Shown here piece after piece: positions 19,101-27,325 of a stretch of DNA of 64,000 nt (within the stretch, counting starts at the first letter, position 1; the number at the start of each line of letters is the position of its first letter). Below the pieces are notes generated by a model. That model saw only the letters and a program-made list of their open reading frames with translations, was not told where the DNA came from and ran no database searches. A program made the translations under genes and the position numbers. The DNA comes from Nostoc sp. UHCC 0870 (GTDB lineage: Bacteria > Cyanobacteriota > Cyanobacteriia > Cyanobacteriales > Nostocaceae). The DNA is taken from contig NZ_CP091913.1 of NCBI RefSeq assembly GCF_022063185.1, positions 1,171,001 through 1,235,000 of the forward strand, written 5' to 3'.

Positions 19101-19186
19101 TAGCCACTCAAATCCAAGAGTTAATCAAGAAAAACCCAACTAAAAGTTATGTTGACGCAATCTATTCCATATCTGATCCTGTCTAA
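16148..19186 (+). CDS. Nucleotide-transporter-like membrane protein fused to HEAT repeats
   Basis: A 1012-residue protein. Residues about 20-460 contain some ten to twelve membrane segments related to the ATP:ADP antiporter (Tlc/NTT) family and the wider MFS (for example PLPWMYIASAFMGVALVFLY and YLAVILVFLLRLWVDSLYVV). Residues about 470-1000 are soluble alpha-helical HEAT-like repeats (DPQGAAEILAGLLF, LIRGTAAALLLRQG, RCAVLDMIATNRMEEYYPAL). Classical plastid and Rickettsia NTTs lack the long HEAT tail, so the transported substrate is uncertain. The start is set at the ATG after the infC terminator. Confidence 0.72.
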   Translation: MELKNNSLAAKNNLLAQLLKWVNLRPEEGRRTWMMFAFYTTVSIGLRWAEDSTVALFLDEYGVGPLPWMYIASAFMGVALVFLYSWLQKVFPLRWVVVAIAPCMVAPLILLVLLHWKLHISYLAVILVFLLRLWVDSLYVVNDLNTSIVANQLFNIREIKRTYPIVSSGLLVADVISGFSLPWLLQFARLNRVIIIACGVIILGSAILAYLTYQYRDAFPDAPQRIFPQEEASRHRRLEAPLKRYTLQLFAFVGLLQVIGLLIDFQYLQELKLNLGDTELAGFLGLFGGIVGLCELATQWFISSRLIERFGVFFSAALLPVAVGFVVPGVIAVLNILPGMQSVAFFWGLVGLKFTDELLRYTFVVSSGPVLYQPIPERIRSRMQTLSGGSAEAIATGLTGLVIFLTVVIGGKFVAAPVQKWIFIAETAIVAVACLRVVWVLRSRYVDLLVLSAERGELSASKVGLRAFKQAVVKALEETGNAADKHSCIDLLAQIDPQGAAEILAGLLFKLTPDLQHRSLEVMLAVGAKPEYVSEVRWLLERHPSVVNPEVFALALRYVWLAEAHPNLGLLEEYLHPRNHSLIRGTAAALLLRQGTPMQTVAATKTLRSMLTHKQELERMNGVKALREAVYLQALRIHIPNLLQDESLRVRCAVLDMIATNRMEEYYPALLKALYYKSTRDTAMRALVKMENEALEMLLKLATNVYKPEVLRMYAWRTIAHISTLEALDTLWLHLESSWGGTRYHILRSLLKIQKQSEVTNLVDRFQHSRVESLIDQELKFLGEIYAAYIDLQPQQRLENYQTQERVLIVYELLQRALSEMEWDIKERLLLLLRLLYSPEKMQAAAFNLRSESGTNLARGLEILEHTVNLPTKSLLLNILDQRSPQEKLPYLIEAGFMEYQPFTPSDRLRRMLSLGNFFSDWCLACCFHFAQVNRIRLTINEILQALRHPTGFVREAAIAYLSVVSQRVLLELLPKLQQDSHPLVATQIQELIKKNPTKSYVDAIYSISDPV

Positions 19187-19865
19187 AAAATAGCCCAACT
19201 TTTCATCAATCAGGGCGTTCTTTATATTCTTTGTGCTTAATGCCTTATAGTACTTTTGGTCTATGCCTTTTGAAGACTAACTATATTGCTTGTTATTGAT
19301 TAATTTCATCGGCATAACATGGTTAATTGCTTGTTTACAGATATCATCACTATTCTGGCAGGCAGCATAATCATCATGAAAAAGGTTCTACCTGAGAAAG
19401 AGGTTAAATTATTTCTAGTCCGTGAAAATCCCAATATTAGAGTAGGCAAGATTTGGAATTTGCTTTTCTAATCAAGCAACTTAGATGGAAATGAATTCAC
19501 TATTTTTTAGTTATGAATTTTAGGGATAATTTCATCTGTTGTGTTTTCTTGTAAATCTGACCAATTCAGCTAAATCTATGCTCAGTCTATTACTTATTAG
19601 ACTCCCTTAAAGCCTATTGACGGGCTAAAGCTATTTCAAAGCTTTTGTAGCGAATTGGCCTAAATTATCCGCCTTTTGGCTTAATCCGCTTTAGTTCAAA
19701 CTGCTTCATCTGTAAACGAAAGAATTTTTGTTTATAGACCTTAAATGGCTATTGCCATTTGCTCTCTCTTAAAGAATGTAGATTTACCCTGGACGACTAG
19801 TTTGCACAACTCTTTTGCCCTTTACCGTCAAATAAGTCGCTAGAGAACTAGAAGGGAAGAAAATT
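19187..19865. promoter_or_regulatory. 679-base spacer upstream of the S8/CHAT/RiPP operon
   Basis: AT-rich, with no supported gene. A 31-codon frame at 19376-19471 has no ribosome site. The region must hold the promoter for the following operon. Two GGCTAAAG/CTTTAG-type segments near 19625-19700 form weak inverted repeats. No IS or tRNA attachment site was recognised. Confidence 0.3.
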
Positions 19866-21242
19866 ATGATTAGCCCCATCTCATCAATTAATGGGTCAGA
19901 GACAACGGGAAGATATCTAGTATTATTGCGTGAAAATGCAATCGATTCAGGAATCCGCACACTGCGTGATTACACTGGGAACAGGAGAGTTGCTAGAGCA
20001 GCCGACTTTGAGAAAAATGCCGTTACCGCAGAGCAATTAGAGCAAACAGATACCACAATATTTGACAATTTGGGTGTTGCTGTTTGTACTCTCGACCCAG
20101 AACAGTTGCAGTCACTCCATACTGCGAGTGATGAAAGTAGTCCGATTGCTGTCATTGAAGCAGAGAGAGTTGTTTACGCTTTAAACGGTCAAGGATTGGG
20201 GGGTATTGTTGAACAACTAGCACCCAGGACTACCACTAATCCGGCAATGGAATACCTCAAAGGCTACCGAGATGCTGTGGATAGGCTCATAGATCATCTA
20301 GCACCCACAAATGGTACTACCAGGATGTTGCCTATGCCCGGTATGCAGGTGGTGGACGAAACAATAGCAACATGGGGACTACAAATCACAAAAGTCGTCA
20401 ATTCCAAATTTAGTGGACGGGGGATTAAAGTTGCCGTTCTCGACACAGGGTTCGACTTGACTCACCCTGATTTTGCCGGACGGAGGATAATCAGCAAATC
20501 GTTCATAGCTAACCAAGAGGTGCAAGATAGAAACGGGCATGGAACTCACTGCATCGGTACAGCTTGCGGTCCCCTTTCTCCTACTATCCCCCCGCGTTAT
20601 GGCATTGGTTACGAAACAGAAATCTTTGCCGGAAAAGTTTTAAGCAATCAGGGACGTGGGACTGATAGCGAAATCTTAGCAGGCATTGAATGGGCGATCG
20701 CCAATGGCTGCCCAATTGTCTCAATGTCTCTGGGAGCGCGTGTATTTCCTGGACAGAGGTACTCAGGGGTGTTCGAGGTTGTTGCTGATCGTGCGCTCCG
20801 CAATGGGATGTTAATTATCGCTGCGGCTGGTAACGATAGTGAGCGACATTTAGGCATAGTTGAGCCAGTTAGTCACCCAGCTAATTGTCCCTCGATCATG
20901 GCTGTAGGTGCGATTGACTCTCAACTGGAAGTTGCTTACTTTTCTAATGCTGGGCTTAATACCAATGGTGGTCAGGTCGATATTGTCGCTCCAGGGGCTG
21001 AACCGAGAACACCGGGGGGTAGTTCGAGAATTGATGTTCATTCAAGCTATCTGATGCCAACGAGGTACAGAAGGCTTAGGGGTACAAGTATGGCTGCACC
21101 CCATGTTGCTGGTATAGCTGCTCTGTATGCTGAGGCTATAGGGGCTACTGGCCGTGTTCTCTGGAATCGACTGACTCAAAATGCTCTCAGATTGCCTCTA
21201 CCTTCAGTAGATGTTGGGGCTGGACTTGTTCAAGCACCTTAG
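19866..21242 (+). CDS. S8 (subtilisin-like) serine peptidase
   Basis: A 458-residue subtilase. Residues about 15-110 look like an I9-type propeptide. The catalytic triad is clear: Asp193 in VAVLDTGFDLTHPDFAG, His225 in RNGHGTHCIGTACG and Ser408 in LRGTSMAAPHVAGIAAL, with the oxyanion Asn323 in IAAAGND. No signal peptide or membrane segment is seen, so it probably acts in the cytoplasm, as expected for a regulatory protease that activates partners by cleavage. It is the first gene of an apparent eight-gene operon with a stand-alone propeptide-like protein, a Trypco2-like protein and a caspase-like CHAT protein. A GGGAAG sequence precedes the ATG. Confidence 0.88.
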   Translation: MISPISSINGSETTGRYLVLLRENAIDSGIRTLRDYTGNRRVARAADFEKNAVTAEQLEQTDTTIFDNLGVAVCTLDPEQLQSLHTASDESSPIAVIEAERVVYALNGQGLGGIVEQLAPRTTTNPAMEYLKGYRDAVDRLIDHLAPTNGTTRMLPMPGMQVVDETIATWGLQITKVVNSKFSGRGIKVAVLDTGFDLTHPDFAGRRIISKSFIANQEVQDRNGHGTHCIGTACGPLSPTIPPRYGIGYETEIFAGKVLSNQGRGTDSEILAGIEWAIANGCPIVSMSLGARVFPGQRYSGVFEVVADRALRNGMLIIAAAGNDSERHLGIVEPVSHPANCPSIMAVGAIDSQLEVAYFSNAGLNTNGGQVDIVAPGAEPRTPGGSSRIDVHSSYLMPTRYRRLRGTSMAAPHVAGIAALYAEAIGATGRVLWNRLTQNALRLPLPSVDVGAGLVQAP

Positions 21243-21389
21243 AAGATTTTTCCTATCTTCTCACCTGAAGACCGTACTTCAACCATCCTTAGACTATACC
21301 TTGGGATGGTGAGTACCTATTTTAGCAATGCCGACTTAGCTGATAAGCATTGCAGTTTCTACTCCATAAAGCGGTAGGGAATTGTTGAT

Positions 21390-21629
21390 ATGTCAAATGT
21401 TAATTTATCAATTGCAGTTGATGAAAAATACATAGATCATATCCAGGAAGTAGCTCAAAACTTAGAGTCTTCTGGAATGAATGTTGGACAACTGTTGGAG
21501 AATCTGGGAATTATAACTGGTTCATGTGATTCTGAAAAAGTGGATGCTCTTGCTCAAGTTGAAGGAGTCTCTCATGTGGAACTGTCGCGAGAATATAAAT
21601 TACCACCACCGGAATCTGATGTCCAATAA
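21390..21629 (+). CDS. Stand-alone I9-propeptide-like small protein (putative S8 protease inhibitor)
   Basis: A 79-residue protein with a beta-alpha-beta pattern: VNLSIAVDEKYIDHIQEVAQ, then MNVGQLLENLGIITGSC, then KVDALAQVEGVSHVELSREY and a Pro-rich tail. The closing GVSHVELSRE strand is typical of inhibitor I9 and subtilisin propeptide folds, which bind and chaperone S8 proteases. It lies 147 bases after the S8 gene on the same strand, so it may restrain or fold that enzyme. The family assignment is by eye. Confidence 0.6.
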   Translation: MSNVNLSIAVDEKYIDHIQEVAQNLESSGMNVGQLLENLGIITGSCDSEKVDALAQVEGVSHVELSREYKLPPPESDVQ

Positions 21630-21707
21630 TAATAGACCAGAAACTATATGCAGACGCTAAATTTCTATATTCTTACAAAAGTAAACTTCCCATGAATAGG
21701 AATTAAT

Positions 21708-22169
21708 ATGTCAAACAAAATTAGCTTAAATGAATTTATTTCTCAAGTTAAAGAGGACTTGAAACCTACAGAAGATACACCAATCTTCTTTTTGGAAAAA
21801 GCAGAATTAGAGATTCATGTAGCAGTTTCAAAAGTGGGTTCAGTTGAAGGCGAAATCATGGGAAAATCTGACTTAAAAATTAGTGTACTAGGTGTGGATT
21901 TCTTCAAAATCGGCGAATTTCAAGCTAGTGGTAAAGCATCTGGAAGTCTAGAAAGAAAAGATATACATACTATAAAAGTGACCCTTGTACCAATTTTTAA
22001 TAATGAAGAGATAAAAACTAGTTTAACCGAAAATCAATTGATAGAAATAAAAAGAGCTATCAAGAGAAAAATAATGCGGGGAGAGGAGGAAGACCATAAC
22101 ACTAATTTAAGCGAAACAGAACTAGAAGAAAAAAATAAAGCTACTAAAAACAAAAGAATGCGTGGATAA
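21708..22169 (+). CDS. Trypsin-co-occurring domain 2 (Trypco2)-like protein
   Basis: A 153-residue protein. Residues about 5-105 show the Trypco2 pattern: an N-terminal helix (LNEFISQVKEDL), a strand pair LEKAELEIHVAVSKVG, a central segment around DFFKIGEF, and the closing HTIKVTLVPIF. Trypco2 is known from genomic links to trypsin-like and S8 proteases in predicted conflict systems. The C-terminal 48 residues hold two imperfect 19-residue copies (LTENQLIEIKRAIKRKIMRG and SETELEEKNKATKNKRMRG), highly basic, each ending MRG. It is followed after 21 bases by the CHAT-SIR2 gene. Confidence 0.62.
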   Translation: MSNKISLNEFISQVKEDLKPTEDTPIFFLEKAELEIHVAVSKVGSVEGEIMGKSDLKISVLGVDFFKIGEFQASGKASGSLERKDIHTIKVTLVPIFNNEEIKTSLTENQLIEIKRAIKRKIMRGEEEDHNTNLSETELEEKNKATKNKRMRG

Positions 22170-22190
22170 AAAAATAAAAATGAACCTTCA

Positions 22191-23876
22191 ATGTTTAAGA
22201 AAAAAATATTGATTTTAACAGCCAGCCCAGAAAATCATCTCAGGTTGCGGGTAGATAAAGAAATTAAAGCGATCGAGCAAGAATTAGATCGCTCTAAAAA
22301 TCGCGATAAGTTTGAAATTATTCCTAAATTGGCAGTGAACCCTGGCGACTTAATTCGGGTTCTAGAAGCCGAAAAACCAGAGATTGTCCATTTCTCTGGG
22401 CATGGAAAGCAGGCAGGTTTAGTTTTTGAGAATGAAGCAGGACAGTCTCAGCTAGTGAGTGCAGAAGCTCTGGCAAGGCTATTTAAGCAATTTAGGAATG
22501 AAATTCAGTGTGTTCTCTTAAATGCTTGCTATTCCGAATTTCAAGCTCAGGCAATCAACGAACACATTCATTACGTGATTGGTATCAGTAATCAGATTGA
22601 GGATACAGCAGCCATTAAATTTGCCGTCGGTTTTTATGCCTCCCTAATTGCCGGTCGTACCTATAAAGATGCTTATGACTTTGGTTGTATTGCTCTCGAT
22701 CTGGAGGGAATACCGGACGATTTGATCGACTTTAAGGAAAATACTCAATCCAATTTAACTGTTCCACGACTTCCCGAAAATCCCCCGACAACTCACCATT
22801 ATCTAAATATTATTAACGCCTTAAAGAGCGGAAGATTAATTCCATTCATTGGCCCGGGGTTTAACTTGTTTGACGAACAGTTAACGAATCAGAGACTCAG
22901 TGAAATTGAACTAGCAGATTACTTAGCCCAGAATTTAGGAATAACCTCTCCCTATGAAGATTTAGTAGGTGCGCCGTGTCCACTCTGCCTTGTCAGTGCA
23001 GATGATCTGCCAACCGATTGTCCTGTTAAGAAAGCCCTGCTGCAAGGCACAATTACAGCTTGTCCACTCGCTAACGAACAGGCACTTGCTCTAGCGAAGA
23101 TGAATCTTCAGTGCCTTGCTCAATATGTCCAGCTTACCTTCGGCATCAAGGATGTTTACGAAAGGTTGTACGAACTTTTGAGAGGGAAATACAGTCCTAG
23201 TCGATTTTATTTGTTCTGGGCTAATCTCCCTGAAAAAATGGAAGAAAAGCAATATCCTTTGCCTTACCAATTAATCGTGACCACCAATTACGATGATATG
23301 TTGGAACGGGCTTTTAGAGCAGCTAATCAACCGTTTGATTTAGTGTTCTATGTAGCAGAAGGCGAAGAGGTGCGTGGTCGATTCAAATATAAGCCGTTTG
23401 AAGAGAAAGCCCGTCCCATTGACAAGCCCAATCAATTGGAAGTCATCAGCAAAGCAAAAGATCGTCCAGTTATTCTCAAACTCTATGGCGTAGTTGATTT
23501 AATTGAGAGTCAACAGTGTAATTTTGTCATTACTGAAGATCACCACATCAATTATTTAGTCTACCGAGAGATTGGACAACTGCTGCCTAAGGATATTTTG
23601 GAAATTTTATGGGAAAGTCATAACATCTTGTTTATGGGTTTTAACCCCAGCGATCCTGATCTGCGGGTTATCATCAATCGAATCTGGGGAGAGCGGCTAG
23701 TTGGGCAAAAATCTTGGATGATCCATCAATCGAAGCCAGGGGAGCTAGATAAAACCTTCTGGAATAAGCGACAGGTAGAACTGATCGATAGCCGCTTAGA
23801 AGATTACTGTACTGACTTAGCCAATGGGATAGAAAAGCTGTCACCCAAGAAGTCCCTATATGAGCTTTGGAGTTAA
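22191..23876 (+). CDS. CHAT (caspase-like) protease fused to SIR2-like domain
   Basis: A 561-residue fusion. The N-terminal CHAT domain (residues about 1-185) has the catalytic His71 in IVHFSGHG and Cys113 in VLLNACYS, as in caspase/gingipain-type CHAT proteases. The C-terminal SIR2-like domain (about 200-540) has the nucleotide-binding start GRLIPFIGPG, Asn366 in LIVTTNYDDMLERAF, and the late Rossmann motif ILFMGFNPSDPDLR. The usual catalytic His of the KLHG motif is Tyr432 (ILKLYGVVD). A cysteine-rich insert (C263, C266, C277, C291) could bind metal. SIR2-like NADases and CHAT proteases are both death effectors in anti-phage systems. The STAND gene downstream starts at or just after its end. 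Confidence 0.82.
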   Translation: MFKKKILILTASPENHLRLRVDKEIKAIEQELDRSKNRDKFEIIPKLAVNPGDLIRVLEAEKPEIVHFSGHGKQAGLVFENEAGQSQLVSAEALARLFKQFRNEIQCVLLNACYSEFQAQAINEHIHYVIGISNQIEDTAAIKFAVGFYASLIAGRTYKDAYDFGCIALDLEGIPDDLIDFKENTQSNLTVPRLPENPPTTHHYLNIINALKSGRLIPFIGPGFNLFDEQLTNQRLSEIELADYLAQNLGITSPYEDLVGAPCPLCLVSADDLPTDCPVKKALLQGTITACPLANEQALALAKMNLQCLAQYVQLTFGIKDVYERLYELLRGKYSPSRFYLFWANLPEKMEEKQYPLPYQLIVTTNYDDMLERAFRAANQPFDLVFYVAEGEEVRGRFKYKPFEEKARPIDKPNQLEVISKAKDRPVILKLYGVVDLIESQQCNFVITEDHHINYLVYREIGQLLPKDILEILWESHNILFMGFNPSDPDLRVIINRIWGERLVGQKSWMIHQSKPGELDKTFWNKRQVELIDSRLEDYCTDLANGIEKLSPKKSLYELWS

Positions 23877-23880
23877 TTCT

Positions 23881-26800
23881 ATGGGTGAAGTACCTTACCT
23901 GGGTTTAAATCCATTTTCAGAAAAAGACGCACCATTCTTTTTTGGCCGGGATGAGCAAAAAAGAGCGATCGCCAGAAATCTTCGGGTTTCGCGTCTGACA
24001 GTCCTGCTGGGGGAAAGTGGAGTAGGCAAGAGTTCCATTCTGCAAGCTGGCGTTGTTCCCCAGTTCCACCGAGATGGCGAACAACACCAACAAGAGCATG
24101 ATGGTAAGCCTTTGTGGGCTGTTGTTGTGTTCAATGCCTGGCACAGTGATAATCCGTTGATGCTACTAGTAAACGAGATTCGGCATTCTGTTGCCGCAGC
24201 ATTAAAAATTGACCCGGCTAGCTTGAAAGATGAGGCAACAATCACCGAAAGTCTGCAAACCTGGACAGAGATGTTGAGTGAAGAGCCAGAAAGAGGTCAA
24301 ATTTTTATTATTCTAGACCAATTTGAGGAGTACTTTCAGTATCACTCACAGGAGTCTGGCGAAGAAACATTCGCCGATGAGTTTCCCCGATGGGTCAATC
24401 GTCCCAGCTTGTCGGTCAATTTCCTCATTGCCATGCGCCAGGATGCTCTAGCTAAACTCAATCACTTCCAGGGACGAATTATCAATATATTTGATAATCA
24501 ACTGGTACTCCAGCGTCTTGACCGACCTTCAGCACGAGACGCAATTGTCAAGCCAATTGGGCAATACAACCTGCAACAGATTATCACCAACCACTTTATG
24601 ACCTCGCGACTCACCCTACTTTCTACACCTAGTATGGAAAAAAGTCGCATCCTCAAGTATGGTGTTGTCCATCGCTTGCAGCAGATCGCCCAGCAAAATC
24701 TGCACAATCAGAGCGTACCTCAAATAGCTACTGTTATTTTTAATTACTGGCGTGGTAATCCGGTCGTTAATTTAAAACAGCAGGTGGATAACGACATCAG
24801 AAAAATCTTTCCCGATGTCCAAGTTCCTCAAGCCGGGACTTCATTGGCTCAAACCTTGCAGGAGTGGGCGGAGCATATCAGTGGTAAAGAAGGAAAAGGT
24901 AAACTTTTTATTATCCTCGACCAGTTTGAAGAGTTTTTCCAGTATCAGCAGCCAGACATGGAAGAAGGAAGCTTTGTTGCCGAATTTGCCCGTGCGGTCA
25001 ATTATGCTGAACTACCTGTCCATTTCCTGATTGCTATCCGTGATGAGGCATTAAATTTACTCAAATATTTTGAACAGCGCATCCCTGGTATTTTTGACAA
25101 CCACTTGCGTATTAAAGAACTAGAAGAAGACTCAGCGATCGCTGATTTAGTCAAACCGATTGAAGAACCAACCGACAAAACAAGCCAGGCGATCGCGATC
25201 GAACCCGAACTAGTTGAGGAGGTCTTAAATCAGGTTCAGGTGGGTATGGTTTCTCTCATCGAAACTGATCAGGGTAGGATAAGTATTCCTTCTACCTCCC
25301 AAGAAAATATAGAAATTGAAGCTCCCTTTCTAGAACTGGTAATGGAACGCCTCTGGAAAGAAGAGATCGGCAAAAAAGGCTCACACTGCCTACGGTTAGA
25401 GACACTGAATCAATTCAGCATTCCAGAGAAGAATATAACTGCCGCCCAAAGGATCGCTAACGAGCATCTAAGTGAACAGATGAATATTCTCTCAGACAGA
25501 GAACGGGATGCTATGGCAACTGTCTTTAAATACTTGGTGAGTGCAGGAGGCACTAAGATTGCTTATCCTGTCATTGACCTACCGGAGACTACAGGACTTA
25601 ACCAAGGTGAACTCATATCTGTATTAGACAAACTCGACAGACAACGCATCTTGCGTACAGTCAAAGCCCCTTATCATTCAGATGTAAAACGCTATGAGAT
25701 TTTTCACGACATTATAGCTTTACCGATTTTAAAATGGCGCGATCGATACTTGCTGGAAAAAAGACTCAAAGAAGAAAAAGAAAAAGAGAAGCGGAAAGCA
25801 GAGCAGAAGATTCGACGGGGCAGGTTAATTGGGGGAGGTATTTTGTTATTCAGCGTTATTTTAGGATTGTCCTGGTACACAAATCATAATTTTTATCAAT
25901 TAAGAGTAGCCAATGATGAGATAGAAAAAGCTTGGGATGCTTATAGAATGAAACCCTTTAGATCCTCTGGAGAGATTGATGGATTAATTATGGCTATCCA
26001 GGCAGGACATAAATTGACAGTGCCCTTGAAAAATCCATTACTCATTTGGAACCCCTTCCTCGCACCTCAAATTAATAAGTCCAAAAATAACTCCATCCAC
26101 GTCTTGCAAACAATTTTGAATGACATCAAAGAGAAAAATAACCTGATTCTCCGCCCAATGCCTCAGAGTGACATGTTTAGCATGAGTTTCAGCCAGAATA
26201 GGAAGCTCATAGCTACTAGCTTCGCCGACGGCACTGTCCATCTGTGGACGCTACAGGGTAAGAAACTGAATGAATTTCAAGTTCCAGGAGGTAGAGGTTT
26301 GAGCCTCAGCTTTAGCCCTGATGGGAAGCTCTTAGCCACTAGCTCGGATGATGGCAATGTCCGCCTGTGGACGCTACAGGGTAAGAAACTGAATGAATTC
26401 CAAGTTCCAGGAAATCTAGTCTTGAACCTCAGTTTCAGCCCTGATGGGAAGCTCTTAGCCACTGGTTCCGTTGACGGCAATGTCCGTCTGTGGACGCTAC
26501 AGGGTAAGAAACTGAATGAATTCCAAGTTTCTCAAGATCCAATTTATAGCCTCAGCTTTAGCGCAGATAGGAAGCTCTTAGCTACTGGCTCCCAAAATGG
26601 TAATGTCCGACTGTGGGATCTCCAAAATCTCAAACCTCCCAAGGCTATCCTAACTTTGCCAAATCAGGGTAGTGTTTGGAGTATTAACTTCAGCCCAGAT
26701 GGGCAGCACCTAGCTACTGGCTACAAGGATAGCATCGTCCGCCTGTGGAGTATACAGGGTGAGAAACTAAAAGAATTCCGAGTCTATCCAGTTCCAGTTC

Positions 26801-27006
26801 CAGTATTGAGCATCAGTTTCAATCCCCATCAGAATATTCTGATTGCTGGAACTAACAATGGGATTGTCAGTTTCTGGGATATTTCAGGTGAAAAACGACA
26901 AGTTGATGACAACTTAGATAACTTGTTAGCAAGTGGTTGTGATTGGCTTAAGGACTATCTCGCGACTAATCCTGATACCAATTTGTCATTCTGTCAACCT
27001 AAATAG
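23881..27006 (+). CDS. nSTAND1-type NTPase with membrane segment and WD40 repeats, duplicated NTPase module
   Basis: A protein of about 1041 residues from the ATG at 23881 (an ATG at 23860 overlaps the CHAT-SIR2 end). It begins with the nSTAND1 signature PYLGLNPFSEKDAPFFFGR, Walker A GESGVGKSS (44-52) and Walker B IFIILDQFEEYF (about 139-150). A second NTPase-like module follows, with a degenerate P-loop (STPSMEKSR, 248-256) and a clear Walker B-like LFIILDQFEEFF (about 341-352). A winged-helix-like region, a basic coiled coil and one membrane segment (about 650-668) come next. About six WD40 blades occupy 760-1000 (LATGSVDGNVRLWTLQGKKL). STAND proteins sense a ligand through the repeats and oligomerise; here it probably controls the CHAT-SIR2 effector. 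Confidence 0.85.
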   Translation: MGEVPYLGLNPFSEKDAPFFFGRDEQKRAIARNLRVSRLTVLLGESGVGKSSILQAGVVPQFHRDGEQHQQEHDGKPLWAVVVFNAWHSDNPLMLLVNEIRHSVAAALKIDPASLKDEATITESLQTWTEMLSEEPERGQIFIILDQFEEYFQYHSQESGEETFADEFPRWVNRPSLSVNFLIAMRQDALAKLNHFQGRIINIFDNQLVLQRLDRPSARDAIVKPIGQYNLQQIITNHFMTSRLTLLSTPSMEKSRILKYGVVHRLQQIAQQNLHNQSVPQIATVIFNYWRGNPVVNLKQQVDNDIRKIFPDVQVPQAGTSLAQTLQEWAEHISGKEGKGKLFIILDQFEEFFQYQQPDMEEGSFVAEFARAVNYAELPVHFLIAIRDEALNLLKYFEQRIPGIFDNHLRIKELEEDSAIADLVKPIEEPTDKTSQAIAIEPELVEEVLNQVQVGMVSLIETDQGRISIPSTSQENIEIEAPFLELVMERLWKEEIGKKGSHCLRLETLNQFSIPEKNITAAQRIANEHLSEQMNILSDRERDAMATVFKYLVSAGGTKIAYPVIDLPETTGLNQGELISVLDKLDRQRILRTVKAPYHSDVKRYEIFHDIIALPILKWRDRYLLEKRLKEEKEKEKRKAEQKIRRGRLIGGGILLFSVILGLSWYTNHNFYQLRVANDEIEKAWDAYRMKPFRSSGEIDGLIMAIQAGHKLTVPLKNPLLIWNPFLAPQINKSKNNSIHVLQTILNDIKEKNNLILRPMPQSDMFSMSFSQNRKLIATSFADGTVHLWTLQGKKLNEFQVPGGRGLSLSFSPDGKLLATSSDDGNVRLWTLQGKKLNEFQVPGNLVLNLSFSPDGKLLATGSVDGNVRLWTLQGKKLNEFQVSQDPIYSLSFSADRKLLATGSQNGNVRLWDLQNLKPPKAILTLPNQGSVWSINFSPDGQHLATGYKDSIVRLWSIQGEKLKEFRVYPVPVPVLSISFNPHQNILIAGTNNGIVSFWDISGEKRQVDDNLDNLLASGCDWLKDYLATNPDTNLSFCQPK

Positions 27007-27020
27007 GGAGTTTTGGCTAT

Positions 27021-27293
27021 ATGGAAACTAAACAAGATGAATGGAAAGTTTTGCAACTCTTTACAGTATCAGTCGTTGCTATAATTTTTAGTTCTGCTTT
27101 GTCCAATTCTGCTTTAGTCAAGGCTGCAAGTGTTTCAGAGTTAACAATAGAAGAGCGGTTAGTGAAGGTAAGAAAACATATACAGCAGAGAGGAGACGAA
27201 CTTATAGACTCGTATTGCACTGTATCTTCACGGCAAGATGATCTAGAGGTTAAAGAGGAATGGAAAAAGGGGCCATATGACAAATCTCTTTAA
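27021..27293 (+). CDS. Putative GrrA/OscA-like RiPP precursor peptide
   Basis: A 90-residue peptide. An N-terminal signal-like hydrophobic segment (about 8-37, LFTVSVVAIIFSSALSNSAL ending AxAS) is followed by a leader-like SELTIEERLVKVRKHIQQR, which resembles the conserved TIExRL segment of cyanobacterial GrrA precursors. Instead of a Gly-rich repeat core, it ends EEWKKGPYDKSL. This holds two aromatic-x-Lys/basic triplets (W81-K82-K83 and Y86-D87-K88) of the kind joined by three-residue cyclophane-forming radical SAM enzymes. It lies 14 bases after the STAND gene and 32 bases before the maturase. The function is inferred. Confidence 0.65.
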   Translation: METKQDEWKVLQLFTVSVVAIIFSSALSNSALVKAASVSELTIEERLVKVRKHIQQRGDELIDSYCTVSSRQDDLEVKEEWKKGPYDKSL

Positions 27294-27325
27294 TCATAAA
27301 ATCCGAAAATTTGGTGACGAAATCC

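Noticed and set aside
19376..19471. 31-residue frame MKKVLPEKEVKLF in the spacer before the S8 operon
   Set aside because: No ribosome site, no recognised relative, and length within chance expectation.
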